From: an uncultured Clostridia bacterium
GTDB lineage: Bacteria > Bacillota > Clostridia > Oscillospirales > Acutalibacteraceae
DNA length: 64,000 nt
Direction of reading: 5' to 3'
Assembly: GCA_944384705.1 (NCBI GenBank)
Contig: CALWUI010000020.1
Location: forward strand, 1 to 64,000
The notes beneath the pieces were generated by a model. The model was not told the origin of the DNA. It was given only the letters and a program-made list of their open reading frames with translations, and ran no database searches. The stretch's first letter is position 1; every line of letters starts with the position of its first letter. Positions 24,666 to 32,892 of this stretch are shown piece by piece. Made by a program: the position numbers and the translations under genes.

Positions 24666-24962
24666 TTAAGTTATAAACTCTATTGAAGTTATAAATCCTT
24701 CTACAATTAGCGAATCCGGCGTTAAACACTTTATTGATAGGTTTCTGCCCAGAAAAGAAGTTATCATTTTTCCAGTATTTATTCTAATTATATTCTCGTC
24801 GTATTGTAAAATGCTTTTGCAGCCTTCTATTGCTACTTCTCGATTTGAATTCATCTCGAAATGTGCACAGTTTGATATAGCTCCAGTAGGTATTTGCATT
24901 TTAGAGAGCACGGATTGTAATTTTTCTTTATTTTTTTGCTTGTTTTTTCTTTTTCCAAGCAA
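24666..24962 (-). CDS. yqfC: Sporulation protein YqfC
   Basis: A 98-residue protein of the YqfC/YabP family that accompanies YqfD. The core EGCKSILQYDENIIRINTGK and the C-terminal LSIKCLTPDSLIVEGFI are characteristic. A Lys-rich N terminus precedes the fold. It is the first gene of the pair, with a site aaggaggg upstream. Confidence 0.9.
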   Translation of the reverse strand: MLGKRKNKQKNKEKLQSVLSKMQIPTGAISNCAHFEMNSNREVAIEGCKSILQYDENIIRINTGKMITSFLGRNLSIKCLTPDSLIVEGFITSIEFIT

Positions 24963-25076
24963 CTACAATCCCTCCTTAAAAGTTCACGTAAAATTATTTG
25001 CGCGTCATTACAATAAATTATGCAAGAGTTTAAATAAAAATAACAAAGATACATATATATTAGCGGAGGTGCCGAT

Positions 25077-26228
25077 ATGCATAGAACTTTTTGTAAGGTT
25101 TATTTTATAAAACTGTTCAAAAATATATTAGAATTTTTATTTATAACGTCTTTATGCTTGCTTATTCTCATAAACCCACAAGTTTCCGCATCTGGAGCAA
25201 AAACAGGATTGACTTTTTGTACCAATATTTTAATTCCGTCGCTTTTTCCTTTTATGGTTTTGGCTTCATTGGTAGTTAAAACTGGCCTTTCAGATAAAGT
25301 AAGCAAACTATTTGCTCCGATAACAAAAGCTATTTTTAATTTACCATCTAGCGCTTCTGCAACTATTATATTAAGTTTTATTGGAGGCTATCCTACTGGA
25401 GCAATCGGAATAAAAGAGCTTTATCGGCAAAAAAAGGTAACGTCAAAACAAGCCGAACAGATGTTATTATTTATGGTATGCGCAGGTCCGGCTTTTATTT
25501 TAAGTGCAATTGGGTCGCAGATATCTAGCAGTAAATTGACTGGAATAATTATTTTTATTTCGCATATTTTTTCTGCAATAATTTTAGGAATTTTTTCTGG
25601 ACTTTTTTATAAAGACAATAAATTCTGCGAAAATAAAAAAATATCTCAACCAGTTTCGTTTTCTACAGCAATGGTAAATTCTTGTTTAGAAGCAGCGATG
25701 GCAATGTTTAATATGTGCTCGTTTGTAATTTTATTCTCTGCATTTTTAAATATAATTTTTAAAATATTTGATTTTTTTTATTTGAATTTGCCAATAATAA
25801 ATGTTATAGTCTCTGCCTTGTTAGAAGTTACTAGTGGTTGCATGGCGATAATAAATAATCATGCTCCCACAGAGCTAATTGCTTTTGCTCTCGGTTGGGC
25901 AGGTTTATGCGTGCATTTTCAAATATTTGCTATAACCGATTCAATTAATTTTTCTAAATTCAAATTTATTTTTTGCAGGGCTATTCATGGTTTTTTATCC
26001 GCAATAATTACGCATTTTTTACTGCGAATTATTAGTACTCTCACTTCTTTAGACGCAATAAAATTGATCTACTCATCAAATCTTGCAGATGGATATTTTT
26101 CTAAAGGTAGCATATCACTTATTTTTTTATGTATAGTTTTTATTTTTTCTATCAAATTTAAAAATCCGCGGAGTGATAATTTTGAAAGAAATAAAAAAAG
26201 AAAGTCTAAAAATTTTCTCCAAAAGTAA
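25077..26228 (+). CDS. ylbJ: Sporulation integral membrane protein YlbJ
   Basis: A 383-residue polytopic membrane protein of the nucleoside recognition (Gate) superfamily, needed for sporulation in Bacillus, sigma-E dependent there. Roughly eight hydrophobic spans are visible. The Gly/Pro-rich motif FIGGYPTGAIGIKELY (about 101-116) is the family signature. Site gcggaggt precedes the ATG. It is divergent from yqfC. The next gene begins before this one ends. Confidence 0.92.
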   Translation: MHRTFCKVYFIKLFKNILEFLFITSLCLLILINPQVSASGAKTGLTFCTNILIPSLFPFMVLASLVVKTGLSDKVSKLFAPITKAIFNLPSSASATIILSFIGGYPTGAIGIKELYRQKKVTSKQAEQMLLFMVCAGPAFILSAIGSQISSSKLTGIIIFISHIFSAIILGIFSGLFYKDNKFCENKKISQPVSFSTAMVNSCLEAAMAMFNMCSFVILFSAFLNIIFKIFDFFYLNLPIINVIVSALLEVTSGCMAIINNHAPTELIAFALGWAGLCVHFQIFAITDSINFSKFKFIFCRAIHGFLSAIITHFLLRIISTLTSLDAIKLIYSSNLADGYFSKGSISLIFLCIVFIFSIKFKNPRSDNFERNKKRKSKNFLQK

Positions 26229-27051
26229 TCTTAAAAATTTAGTTTTTATTATAATTATTAAAACCACAATAAATTTATTTTTGATTTTTATGTTTCTTCT
26301 TAGCATATATTCTTTGTTGGATTTAAACTTGACTGAAGAAAATTTTTTCTATTTATTTGCAAAATATTTTTCTGCGATAAAGAATTTAGATACAGCCTAT
26401 TTTTCAATTATTATTACTTTTGTTTTGATTTATTCTTTTATAATGTTTATTCCTCTAAACATGGGTATTTATTTATGGTTTTCAAAAATAAAAAAAGACG
26501 ATAAAACTCCGTTGCTTACCATCTTTTATTATTATAAAAATTTAAGAAGCATCATTAAAACAGTTTCATTTAAACTTTTAATGATACTAAAATCATTTGC
26601 AGTTTTTATTTTTTGCTTTGTGCCCACAGTAGGCACTTTTATTGTGGCTTGTTTAAGGGTCAATTTTTTTTCGCAAGAATCTCAAACTTTTTTTAGACTA
26701 ATAATTTTAATTTCTGCTGCGATAATTTTGATTGCAACCATATTTTTTTTAAAATTCAAACTGTCTCAAAGTGCGGCAAATTTTATCTTTGTCCTAAACG
26801 AAACCGCAAATGTATTCACAATAATTAAAAGCTCTACTTTTTTAATGCACACCAACAGCAAAGATTTTACAAAATTTTTGCTTTCTTTTTGGCAATATAT
26901 TATACTTTGCCTCTTAATAATACCGATTCCGTTTGTTTTTGCCTATTTTAAAATGTGCATGCACGAATTTACAAAAAAAATAGTTTATAAACAAAATCAA
27001 GGGATCATAGCGATCCCTTTGACTCAAAAAGTTATAGATATAAATCTATAG
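26182..27051 (+). CDS. Polytopic membrane protein of unknown function
   Basis: About 289 residues, strongly hydrophobic. Segments resembling transmembrane helices lie near 15-40, 70-95, 120-145, 165-190 and 235-255, with a basic N terminus (KEIKKESLKIFSKSN). TTG at 26182 is chosen because gcggag lies eight bases upstream; GTG at 26173 is the alternative. It overlaps ylbJ by 47 bases, so it is very probably translated with it. I do not recognise the family. Its position between ylbJ and abrB-type and spm genes suggests a sporulation-related role, by context only. Confidence 0.7.
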   Translation: MKEIKKESLKIFSKSNLKNLVFIIIIKTTINLFLIFMFLLSIYSLLDLNLTEENFFYLFAKYFSAIKNLDTAYFSIIITFVLIYSFIMFIPLNMGIYLWFSKIKKDDKTPLLTIFYYYKNLRSIIKTVSFKLLMILKSFAVFIFCFVPTVGTFIVACLRVNFFSQESQTFFRLIILISAAIILIATIFFLKFKLSQSAANFIFVLNETANVFTIIKSSTFLMHTNSKDFTKFLLSFWQYIILCLLIIPIPFVFAYFKMCMHEFTKKIVYKQNQGIIAIPLTQKVIDINL

Positions 27052-27294
27052 TTCTTCAGATTTTAATTCTGAAATGCAATTCTTACAAATACATTGCCCT
27101 TTAAAGTTTATAACATCCTCGCAAGAGCCGCAAAAGCTGCATGCAAATTGATGTTTAGTTAACACGATATTATCACCATCGACATATATTTCGAGCTTAT
27201 CTTTCCTGTTTATATTCATAGTTTTTCTGAGTTCCATTGGTAAAACGATTCTTCCCAGCTCATCTATAGAGCGTACGATACCGGTTGATTTCAT
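27046..27294 (-). CDS. AbrB/SpoVT-type transition-state regulator with zinc ribbon
   Basis: An 82-residue DNA-binding protein. Residues 1-50 are a swapped-hairpin AbrB domain (GIVRSIDELGRIVLPMELR). The C terminus holds two Cys pairs (CSFCGSC and CICKNC) that look like a small zinc ribbon, typical of clostridial AbrB homologues. Such regulators repress post-exponential genes. Its 3' end overlaps the convergent membrane-protein gene by six bases. Confidence 0.9.
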   Translation of the reverse strand: MKSTGIVRSIDELGRIVLPMELRKTMNINRKDKLEIYVDGDNIVLTKHQFACSFCGSCEDVINFKGQCICKNCISELKSEEL

Positions 27295-27475
27295 TTAGCA
27301 CTATCCTTTCTATAACTATAACTGTCGATTTTCATCGCAAATATATATTTAATATATCAATAATACTATTTTCTTACAAATTTGTCAAATATATTTTTAA
27401 AAGTAAATAATGGAAATAATCATATTTTAAAAACAGCCGATAATATAATATTTCATAATGAAAAATGGTGATATT

Positions 27476-28045
27476 ATGCTAAATTACATATGGGGTTTTA
27501 TAATTTTAATTAGTGTAATCTGTGCGATTTTTACTGGTAATATCGAACCTCTTTCAAATTCTATATTAACTGGAGCATCAGATGCAATAAATCTTGTGAT
27601 TACGATGGTCGGCATGATGAGCCTTTGGACTGGCCTCTTAAAAATAGCAGATAACGGTGGACTTACATATTTGCTTGCAAAATTATTTAAACCTGTTCTC
27701 AAACATTTATTTAAAGATTGTCCAGAAGATAGCCCAGCCATGCGTGCTATATGCATGAACATAACAGCAAATATTTTAGGACTTGGCAATGCAGCGACTC
27801 CATTAGGAATCTCCGCAATGAAGGAGATGAATAAACTGAATAAAAATTCAGGAGTTGCCAGCAACAGCATGATAACTTTTGTTGTGATGAATACGGCGTC
27901 GATCCAACTTTTGCCAACTACTATGTCTATTTTGCGGCAAAAATATCATTCCGCAGCTCCATTCGACATAGTTCCCGCAATTTGGATCTCCTCTATTGTA
28001 GCGCTATTAGTTGGGATACTTCTTACAAAAGTATTAGAGAAGTGA
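27476..28045 (+). CDS. spmA: Spore maturation protein A
   Basis: A 189-residue membrane protein of the nucleoside-recognition family; with SpmB it is needed for spore core dehydration in Bacillus and Clostridium. MLNYIWGFIILISV at the start and NITANILGLGNAATPLG in the middle are signatures. ATG at 27476 is chosen because it gives the family N terminus with ggtgat seven bases upstream. spmB begins 11 bases after the stop. Confidence 0.95.
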   Translation: MLNYIWGFIILISVICAIFTGNIEPLSNSILTGASDAINLVITMVGMMSLWTGLLKIADNGGLTYLLAKLFKPVLKHLFKDCPEDSPAMRAICMNITANILGLGNAATPLGISAMKEMNKLNKNSGVASNSMITFVVMNTASIQLLPTTMSILRQKYHSAAPFDIVPAIWISSIVALLVGILLTKVLEK

Positions 28046-28056
28046 GGAATTTTTAC

Positions 28057-28587
28057 TTGAGCAAATTTAGTTTTTACATTATGCCATGTATGATTGGCTT
28101 TATAGTGTTTTTTGGATTATTAAAAAAAGTCCCGCTATTTGATGTATTTATTAGTGGTGCAAAAGAGGGGCTTACTTCGACTTTTTCTATAGCACCTTCA
28201 TTAATTGGGCTGGTTGTTTCTGTTTCGATGCTAAAATCCTCTGGTGCATTAGATATTATTACTTCATTCCTAGAGCCGTTAGGAAACTTGATTGCTGTGC
28301 CCAAAGAAACAATTCCTCTAATGCTATTACGCCCAATTTCTGGCAGTGGATCTCTTGCGTTGATTGATTCAATTTTTAAATCCTGTGGCCCAGATAGCTT
28401 TGCCGGAAGAGTCGCCTCAGTAATGATGGGCTCAACAGAAACTACGTTCTATGCAATAGCGATATATTTTGGTGCTGTAGGAATAAAAAATATTAGGCAT
28501 ACTGTTCCAGCAGCTATTTTAGCCGATTTAACTAGTTTTATCTTGTCGGTTCTTACGGTGAGACTATTGTTTACAAAATCATTTTAA
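28057..28587 (+). CDS. spmB: Spore maturation protein B
   Basis: A 176-residue membrane protein, partner of SpmA. FSFYIMPCMIGFIVFFGLLK, VFISGAKEGL and LRPISGSGSLALIDSI are conserved. TTG at 28057 is preferred: gtgagg lies nine bases upstream and the product then starts at the usual place. An in-frame extension upstream would overlap spmA in another frame and is unlikely. Confidence 0.94.
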   Translation: MSKFSFYIMPCMIGFIVFFGLLKKVPLFDVFISGAKEGLTSTFSIAPSLIGLVVSVSMLKSSGALDIITSFLEPLGNLIAVPKETIPLMLLRPISGSGSLALIDSIFKSCGPDSFAGRVASVMMGSTETTFYAIAIYFGAVGIKNIRHTVPAAILADLTSFILSVLTVRLLFTKSF

Positions 28588-28727
28588 AAGTTTTGTACAA
28601 AAACTTGTAAGCTATTAGATGGCATTATTAATAATTTATTTTAAATTTTTTGCCAAAAATGCTTGAATTTACTTGTAAAATAAAAATTTTTGTGCTATAA
28701 TTTTCAAGAAAAGGAGGATATGCCACG

Positions 28728-29153
28728 ATGAAAAAGAAGTTTACTGCACTGATTCTTGCTATTTTATTACCGTTTTCTTATAATATTAACTATTGCTTTG
28801 CGTTGAAAAATAACGACGGAGGAAACAATTTTAATTCGGAAGAAGTAAAAATATTAAAAGGGAAACTTAGAAAAGTAGCTAAAGAAAAGAATAAGAAAAA
28901 TAATGACAACTTAAGTGAACTTAATTCAGAAGATATAAAAATGTTGCAAGAGAAAATTAAAAAGTTAGAGAATGAAAAAAATAATGGAATTTCGACTTGG
29001 AAAACTATTTTAGATGTGGCGAAATGTATTTTTTCAGTTGGGCTAGGTATAACACTTGGGGTATGTTCTTTATGGGTCGTAACTGTTTTAGTTCCAGCAC
29101 TTGTTATTTGTGGAATAACGATTTTTTCTACTCTATTAAAGAATTATTCATAA
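28728..29153 (+). CDS. Secreted or membrane protein of unknown function, paralogue 1
   Basis: A 141-residue protein with an N-terminal signal peptide (MKKKFTALILAILLPFS, cleavage likely near CFA). The middle is a charged coiled-coil region with two repeats of an SE-[ED]-x-K-x-L-[QK]-x-K-[IL] pattern (about 42-50 and 66-84). The C terminus is one long hydrophobic segment (about 100-135). It shares signal peptide and layout with the next gene, so the two arose by tandem duplication. I do not recognise the family. A site (aaaggagga) precedes the ATG. Confidence 0.75.
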   Translation: MKKKFTALILAILLPFSYNINYCFALKNNDGGNNFNSEEVKILKGKLRKVAKEKNKKNNDNLSELNSEDIKMLQEKIKKLENEKNNGISTWKTILDVAKCIFSVGLGITLGVCSLWVVTVLVPALVICGITIFSTLLKNYS

Positions 29154-29206
29154 ATTTATTTAAAAATTGTGATCATTGATTAGTTTTGAAAAAGGAGAAT
29201 ACATTA

Positions 29207-29758
29207 ATGAAAAAGAAGTTTATTGCATTGATTCTTGCTATTTTATTACCGATTTCTTGTCTCAATGTTAGCCATTGCTCTGCATATGAAAACTTTATGT
29301 CTAGAAAATATTTAGACCGAACTGATTTTGATGGAAGGACAAGAAATAACAGCAGTTTAGATGAAATTAATGCAGAAGAAATTCAAATGTTAAAAGAGCA
29401 GCTTAGAAAATTAGAAAAAGAACGTGTTAAAAATGCTAATAAAAAACCTTCTTTTTGGAGATCAACTTGGAATTCGATAAAATCTATTTTTAAAGAGATT
29501 TTTTCTGTAGGTTTGGGTGCCACAGCAGGTGTAGGTGCTTTGCTTGGAACGGCGGCCTTGGTCTCTTCGGCTGTTTTTTCTGGAAAGGCAATTTATGATT
29601 GTGCGATAGATAATAAATGCCATTTTACAGATAAGTCTTTTTTAAAGAAATTTAACCGTAACAATTTTAAACAAATGTTTTCTTCATTAAAAGAGTTTGC
29701 TCTGTATATATTTAACCATATCAGTTTTGTAATTGTAAGTTCTGCAGATGATGAATAA
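29207..29758 (+). CDS. Secreted or membrane protein of unknown function, paralogue 2
   Basis: A 183-residue paralogue of the preceding protein. The signal peptide MKKKFIALILAILLPIS is almost identical; a coiled-coil stretch (EEIQMLKEQLRKLEKER) and a hydrophobic Gly/Ala-rich segment (SVGLGATAGVGALLGTAALV) follow, then a charged region with two Cys and a last hydrophobic stretch before an acidic end. ATG at 29207 has aaaggag nine bases upstream. Function unknown; a membrane-active or host-interaction role would be conjecture. Confidence 0.75.
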   Translation: MKKKFIALILAILLPISCLNVSHCSAYENFMSRKYLDRTDFDGRTRNNSSLDEINAEEIQMLKEQLRKLEKERVKNANKKPSFWRSTWNSIKSIFKEIFSVGLGATAGVGALLGTAALVSSAVFSGKAIYDCAIDNKCHFTDKSFLKKFNRNNFKQMFSSLKEFALYIFNHISFVIVSSADDE

Positions 29759-29830
29759 TTTTGTTGAAGAGGCTAATTAGTGAGTAAGATAGCATTGTTT
29801 GTTACTAATAAATTATTTATTTTTAGATTT

Positions 29831-29861
29831 ACATCACAAGGGCTGTCCTTGTGATGTTTTT
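29831..29861 (+). terminator. Terminator after the secreted paralogues
   Basis: ACATCACAAGG (29831-29841) pairs with CCTTGTGATGT (29847-29857), followed by TTTTGTT. It ends the two-gene unit. Confidence 0.85.
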
Positions 29862-29903
29862 GTTATAATGTGTTTGAAAACTAGAACTAATTTTTGCTTT
29901 TGA

Positions 29904-30017
29904 TTAGTTGCTGTTGAAAACATAGTTGAAAAGGTTGAAAAAATAAAAATTTTCAACAACCATGCTAAAAATATAAATGGCGATATAGTTGATTTATTTT
30001 GTGAGGCTGTGGATTAA
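29904..30017 (+). pseudogene. Possible gene remnant upstream of dut
   Basis: An open frame of 37 codons with coding-like content (AVENIVEKVEKIKIF, then NGDIVDLFCEAVD) runs from a stop to a stop but has no ATG, GTG or TTG and no ribosome site. It may be the 3' end of a lost gene. It also contains GCGATATAGT (29980-29989), the reverse complement of the loop of the hairpin repeats described elsewhere. Confidence 0.25.
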
Positions 30018-30077
30018 ACTGTTAATTTGAGTGTTTGTGTTGAAAATAATTTAAATAGGTCGAAAAGTGTGATTATA

Positions 30078-30527
30078 ATGGGTTTTAATATAAATGTTAA
30101 AATAAAAAAAATTAAAAAAGGGGCAATAATTCCAACGTATGCAACAGAGGGAGCTGCAGGTGCAGATTTATATGCATGCATCGAAAAAGATATTAAACTG
30201 AACCCTGGCGGGTTTGCTTTGATTCCTACCGGAATTGCAATTGAGTTGCCAGACAAAAATTGGGGCGCGTTTATTTTTGCAAGGAGTGGACTAGCTATTA
30301 AAAATGGAATATCACTTGCAAATGGAGTCGGAGTAATGGACAGCGACTATAGAGGAGAAATTTGTGTAGGCTTGAGAAATTTTAGCGCAGAGGATTATAT
30401 TATTAAAAAAAATGAAAGAATCGCTCAGATGGTAATAATGCCTGTTGCAACAGTTTCTTTTTTTGAAGCTAACACTTTAAATGATACTGTTCGTGGAGAA
30501 GGTGGATTTGGCTCTACTGGAAAATAA
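30078..30527 (+). CDS. dut: dUTP diphosphatase
   Basis: A 149-residue trimeric dUTPase that removes dUTP and makes dUMP. All five motifs are present: AGADLYA, ARSGLA, NGVGVMDSDYRGEI, NERIAQMVI and RGEGGFGSTG. The ATG at 30078 (MGFNINVKIKKI) is chosen by family length; the ribosome site is weak (aaaagtg) and a GTG twelve bases upstream or a TTG at 30027 cannot be excluded. It stands alone before a GC-rich structured element. Confidence 0.94.
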   Translation: MGFNINVKIKKIKKGAIIPTYATEGAAGADLYACIEKDIKLNPGGFALIPTGIAIELPDKNWGAFIFARSGLAIKNGISLANGVGVMDSDYRGEICVGLRNFSAEDYIIKKNERIAQMVIMPVATVSFFEANTLNDTVRGEGGFGSTGK

Positions 30528-30536
30528 AATCAATAT

Positions 30537-30615
30537 GTGCGGCGAGTGCGTTACTTGCGATTTAGGAGTAACGCGTCGCCGCACAGGTACATTCTGCAAC
30601 CTGTACCGGCGGCAC
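30537..30615. repeat. GC-rich structured element between dut and mreB
   Basis: Arm GTGCGGCGA (30537-30545) pairs with TCGCCGCAC (30576-30584), extended inside by GCGTTACT (30548-30555) with AGTAACGC (30567-30574). A second hairpin has GGTACA (30586-30591) with TGTACC (30602-30607). GCCGC (30578-30582) can instead pair with GCGGC (30609-30613), so the two folds exclude each other. There is no T run, so it is not a standard terminator. Its GC content is far above the surroundings. Confidence 0.65.
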
Positions 30616-30719
30616 TGCTAATTGAGCTATCTAACTTGTAAAAATGTGAATTAAAATAACGATTGAATAATTTAAATTTTATGTGTTTTGGAGATAATTT
30701 TTAATTTTATATTTTTTTC

Positions 30720-30749
30720 TTGTGAAAAATATATGTACTGTAGTATAAT
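30720..30749 (+). promoter_or_regulatory. Promoter of the mreBCD operon
   Basis: TTGTGA (30720-30725), an 18-base spacer and TATAAT (30744-30749) lie about 60 bases before the mreB start. Confidence 0.65.
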
Positions 30750-30811
30750 GATTTAGGATAGCATGTTTATGTTAATTTATGGCTTGGCTTTGAAAGGGGC
30801 AAATTTTTAGA

Positions 30812-31822
30812 ATGTTTTCGAGAGATATCGGTATAGATTTAGGAACAGCCAATACTTTGGTTTTTATGAGAAATAAAGGAATAATCTTGCGCGAGCCATC
30901 GGTGGTTGCTGTGGACGTTAATACGGATACAGTTTTGGCTGTGGGACTGCAGGCTAAAGATATGATTGGCAGAACTCCTGGATCTATTGTAGCAGTATGT
31001 CCGCTTAAAGACGGGGTTATTGCAAACTTCGATATTACGGCAACTATGCTGAAACATTTTATAAGAAAAACAGTTAAGACGAGTATATTTAGTAAGAGAC
31101 CTAAGGTTGTAGTTTGTATTCCTGCGGGTGTTACTGAGGTTGAAAAAAGAGCAGTAGAAGATGCAACACGTCAGGCTGGTGCAAAAGAAGTTGAGTTGAT
31201 TCAGGAACCAATGGCTGCTGCCATTGGAGCAGGGCTGCCTGTGGCAGAACCTACCGGCAGTATGGTGGTTGATATTGGCGGAGGAACTTCGGAGATTGCT
31301 GTTATATCTTTGGGAGACATTGTTACTTCACAATCTGTTAGAGTGGCTGGCAATAAGTTCGATGAGGCCATTGTGGCTTATATTAAACGAAAATATAATT
31401 TGCTTATTGGAGAACGTACAGCAGAGAATATTAAAATTCAGATTGGCTCCGCTTTTGAATACGAAAATGAAGGCTCAATGGAAATTAAAGGACGAAATTT
31501 GGTGGATGGTCTGCCAAAGCATATAGAAATAACTGCTGAGGAAGTTCGTGAGGCACTGTATGACTCTTTGCAGGCGATTGTTGACGCTATAAAAAGTACG
31601 TTAGAAAAAACTCCGCCAGAATTGGCTGCGGATATTATTGACCATGGAATTATGTTAACAGGTGGTGGAGCTTTGCTGCGTGGACTTGATAAATTGATTT
31701 CTCAAGAAACTAGAATGGTTGTACATGTTGCAGAAAATCCACTCGACTGCGTTGTTGACGGCACAGGAAAACGTTTGGAGCTGATTTTGCCTAGAAGTTA
31801 TTATAAAAATAAGAATTCTTAA
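30812..31822 (+). CDS. mreB: Rod shape-determining protein MreB
   Basis: A 336-residue actin-like ATPase that forms membrane-bound filaments and steers lateral wall synthesis. The phosphate loops [10 protein letters not shown] and [11 protein letters not shown] and the adenosine motif [12 protein letters not shown] are intact. It heads mreB-mreC-mreD-mrdA, so the organism is probably rod-shaped. Site gaaagggg precedes the ATG. Confidence 0.97.
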   Translation: MFSRDIGIDLGTANTLVFMRNKGIILREPSVVAVDVNTDTVLAVGLQAKDMIGRTPGSIVAVCPLKDGVIANFDITATMLKHFIRKTVKTSIFSKRPKVVVCIPAGVTEVEKRAVEDATRQAGAKEVELIQEPMAAAIGAGLPVAEPTGSMVVDIGGGTSEIAVISLGDIVTSQSVRVAGNKFDEAIVAYIKRKYNLLIGERTAENIKIQIGSAFEYENEGSMEIKGRNLVDGLPKHIEITAEEVREALYDSLQAIVDAIKSTLEKTPPELAADIIDHGIMLTGGGALLRGLDKLISQETRMVVHVAENPLDCVVDGTGKRLELILPRSYYKNKNS

Positions 31823-31858
31823 CTGTTTTTGACTTTTATTATTTTTACTTTTTGTTTT

Positions 31859-31888
31859 AGCGGGGACCATATCAATATGATCTCCGCT
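31859..31888 (+). terminator. Long hairpin between mreB and mreC
   Basis: AGCGGGGACCATAT (31859-31872) pairs with ATATGATCTCCGCT (31875-31888) over 14 positions with one wobble and one mismatch, then TGTTTGAT. The T run is poor; it may act as a partial terminator or mRNA stabiliser that lowers mreC relative to mreB. Confidence 0.5.
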
Positions 31889-31945
31889 TGTTTGATAGTG
31901 AATTCTTTATGATTTTAAGTCGTTTTTTGTATGGGGGGCTGGAGT

Positions 31946-32818
31946 TTGAAAAAGTTTTTTATTAGTAATGGCTTTAAACTTTTTGTTGCCTGCGTTTTTA
32001 TATCTGTTGGAGTTTTAATCTTAAATTTTATTCCTGGCGCAAATGTATTGCCTTCTTTGATGGAATATGTTTTAACTCCTATGCAAAAAATTTCGAGTAA
32101 GGTGACTGATAAGGCTATTTCTGTTTTGCCTAAAGAAAAAAAATCTTATGATGAGTACGAAAAAGAAATCCAGAATTTAAAATCAGAACTTAGACGAATG
32201 AGAACTATTTTAGTCGATTATTATGATGTGAAACGAGAAAATGCTCAGTATCTGAAATTTTATGATTTTAAAAAGCAAAATAAATCACTAAACTTTAAAA
32301 CCGCAGAGGTAATTGCTAAAGATCCTAACGATCTGTTCTTTGGCTTTACTTTGGATAAGGGTACAAGTGATGGCATTTCTATAAATGATCCGGTTATTAC
32401 CGAAAATGGTTTGGTTGGCAGAGTGGCATCGATTAGTAAACATTCTTGTAAAGTTAAAACTATTTTGTCTCCAGAATATAAAATCGGAGTTATTGATAAG
32501 GCTTCTGGAGATAGTGGAGTCATTATTGGTAAAAAATCTTTGGCTAACGATAATAAAACCGCTATGATGTATATTTCTGCCCAAAACAAAATGAGTCAGG
32601 ACGATATTATTGTTACTACAGGGTTGGGTGGTATATGCCCTAGAGATTTGCCTGTAGGAAAAATTAAAGAAATTAAAAATGATGATTATGATTCGTCTTT
32701 TTTTGCTGTTATTGAGCCGTTTGACGACATTAAATCTTTAATAGATGTTTTTATTGTCACTGAGTTTCAGGGAAAAGGAAATATTATTTCGGAATCCTTG
32801 CCTTCGATTGTAGGGTGA
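31946..32818 (+). CDS. mreC: Rod shape-determining protein MreC
   Basis: About 290 residues. A short cytoplasmic tail and one transmembrane helix (about 9-29) lead to a coiled coil (about 65-100, ending around DYYDVKREN) and the extracytoplasmic beta-domain (FTLDKGTSDGISINDPVI, GLVGRV, TTGLGGICPRDLPVGKI). MreC links MreB to the elongation synthases. TTG at 31946 gives the usual KKFF start; ATG at 31931 would add five residues and lacks a ribosome site. Confidence 0.95.
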   Translation: MKKFFISNGFKLFVACVFISVGVLILNFIPGANVLPSLMEYVLTPMQKISSKVTDKAISVLPKEKKSYDEYEKEIQNLKSELRRMRTILVDYYDVKRENAQYLKFYDFKKQNKSLNFKTAEVIAKDPNDLFFGFTLDKGTSDGISINDPVITENGLVGRVASISKHSCKVKTILSPEYKIGVIDKASGDSGVIIGKKSLANDNKTAMMYISAQNKMSQDDIIVTTGLGGICPRDLPVGKIKEIKNDDYDSSFFAVIEPFDDIKSLIDVFIVTEFQGKGNIISESLPSIVG

Positions 32819-32838
32819 TTTTTATTGATATATTCTAA

Positions 32839-32862
32839 AGCGCCCGCGATATAGTGGGCGCT
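32839..32862 (-). repeat. Hairpin repeat with ACTATATCGC loop, copy A
   Basis: Arms AGCGCCC and GGGCGCT pair perfectly over 7 bp. The loop read on the minus strand is ACTATATCGC, identical to copies at 50023 and 58852. It lies inside the mre operon, between mreC and mreD, with no T run. Confidence 0.75.
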
Positions 32863-32892
32863 ACCAATTATTTCTTTAAGGAGAGCGCTTTT

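Noticed and set aside
28464-28476. Another copy of the hairpin loop (GCGATATATT) in spmB
   Set aside because: Only 8 of 10 bases match, it is inside coding sequence, and the flanks do not pair.
30576-30640. Minus-strand tRNA gene suggested by TAGCTCAATTAGCAG
   Set aside because: The D-stem has a mismatch, the anticodon arm is oversized, and no acceptor partner or T-arm follows.
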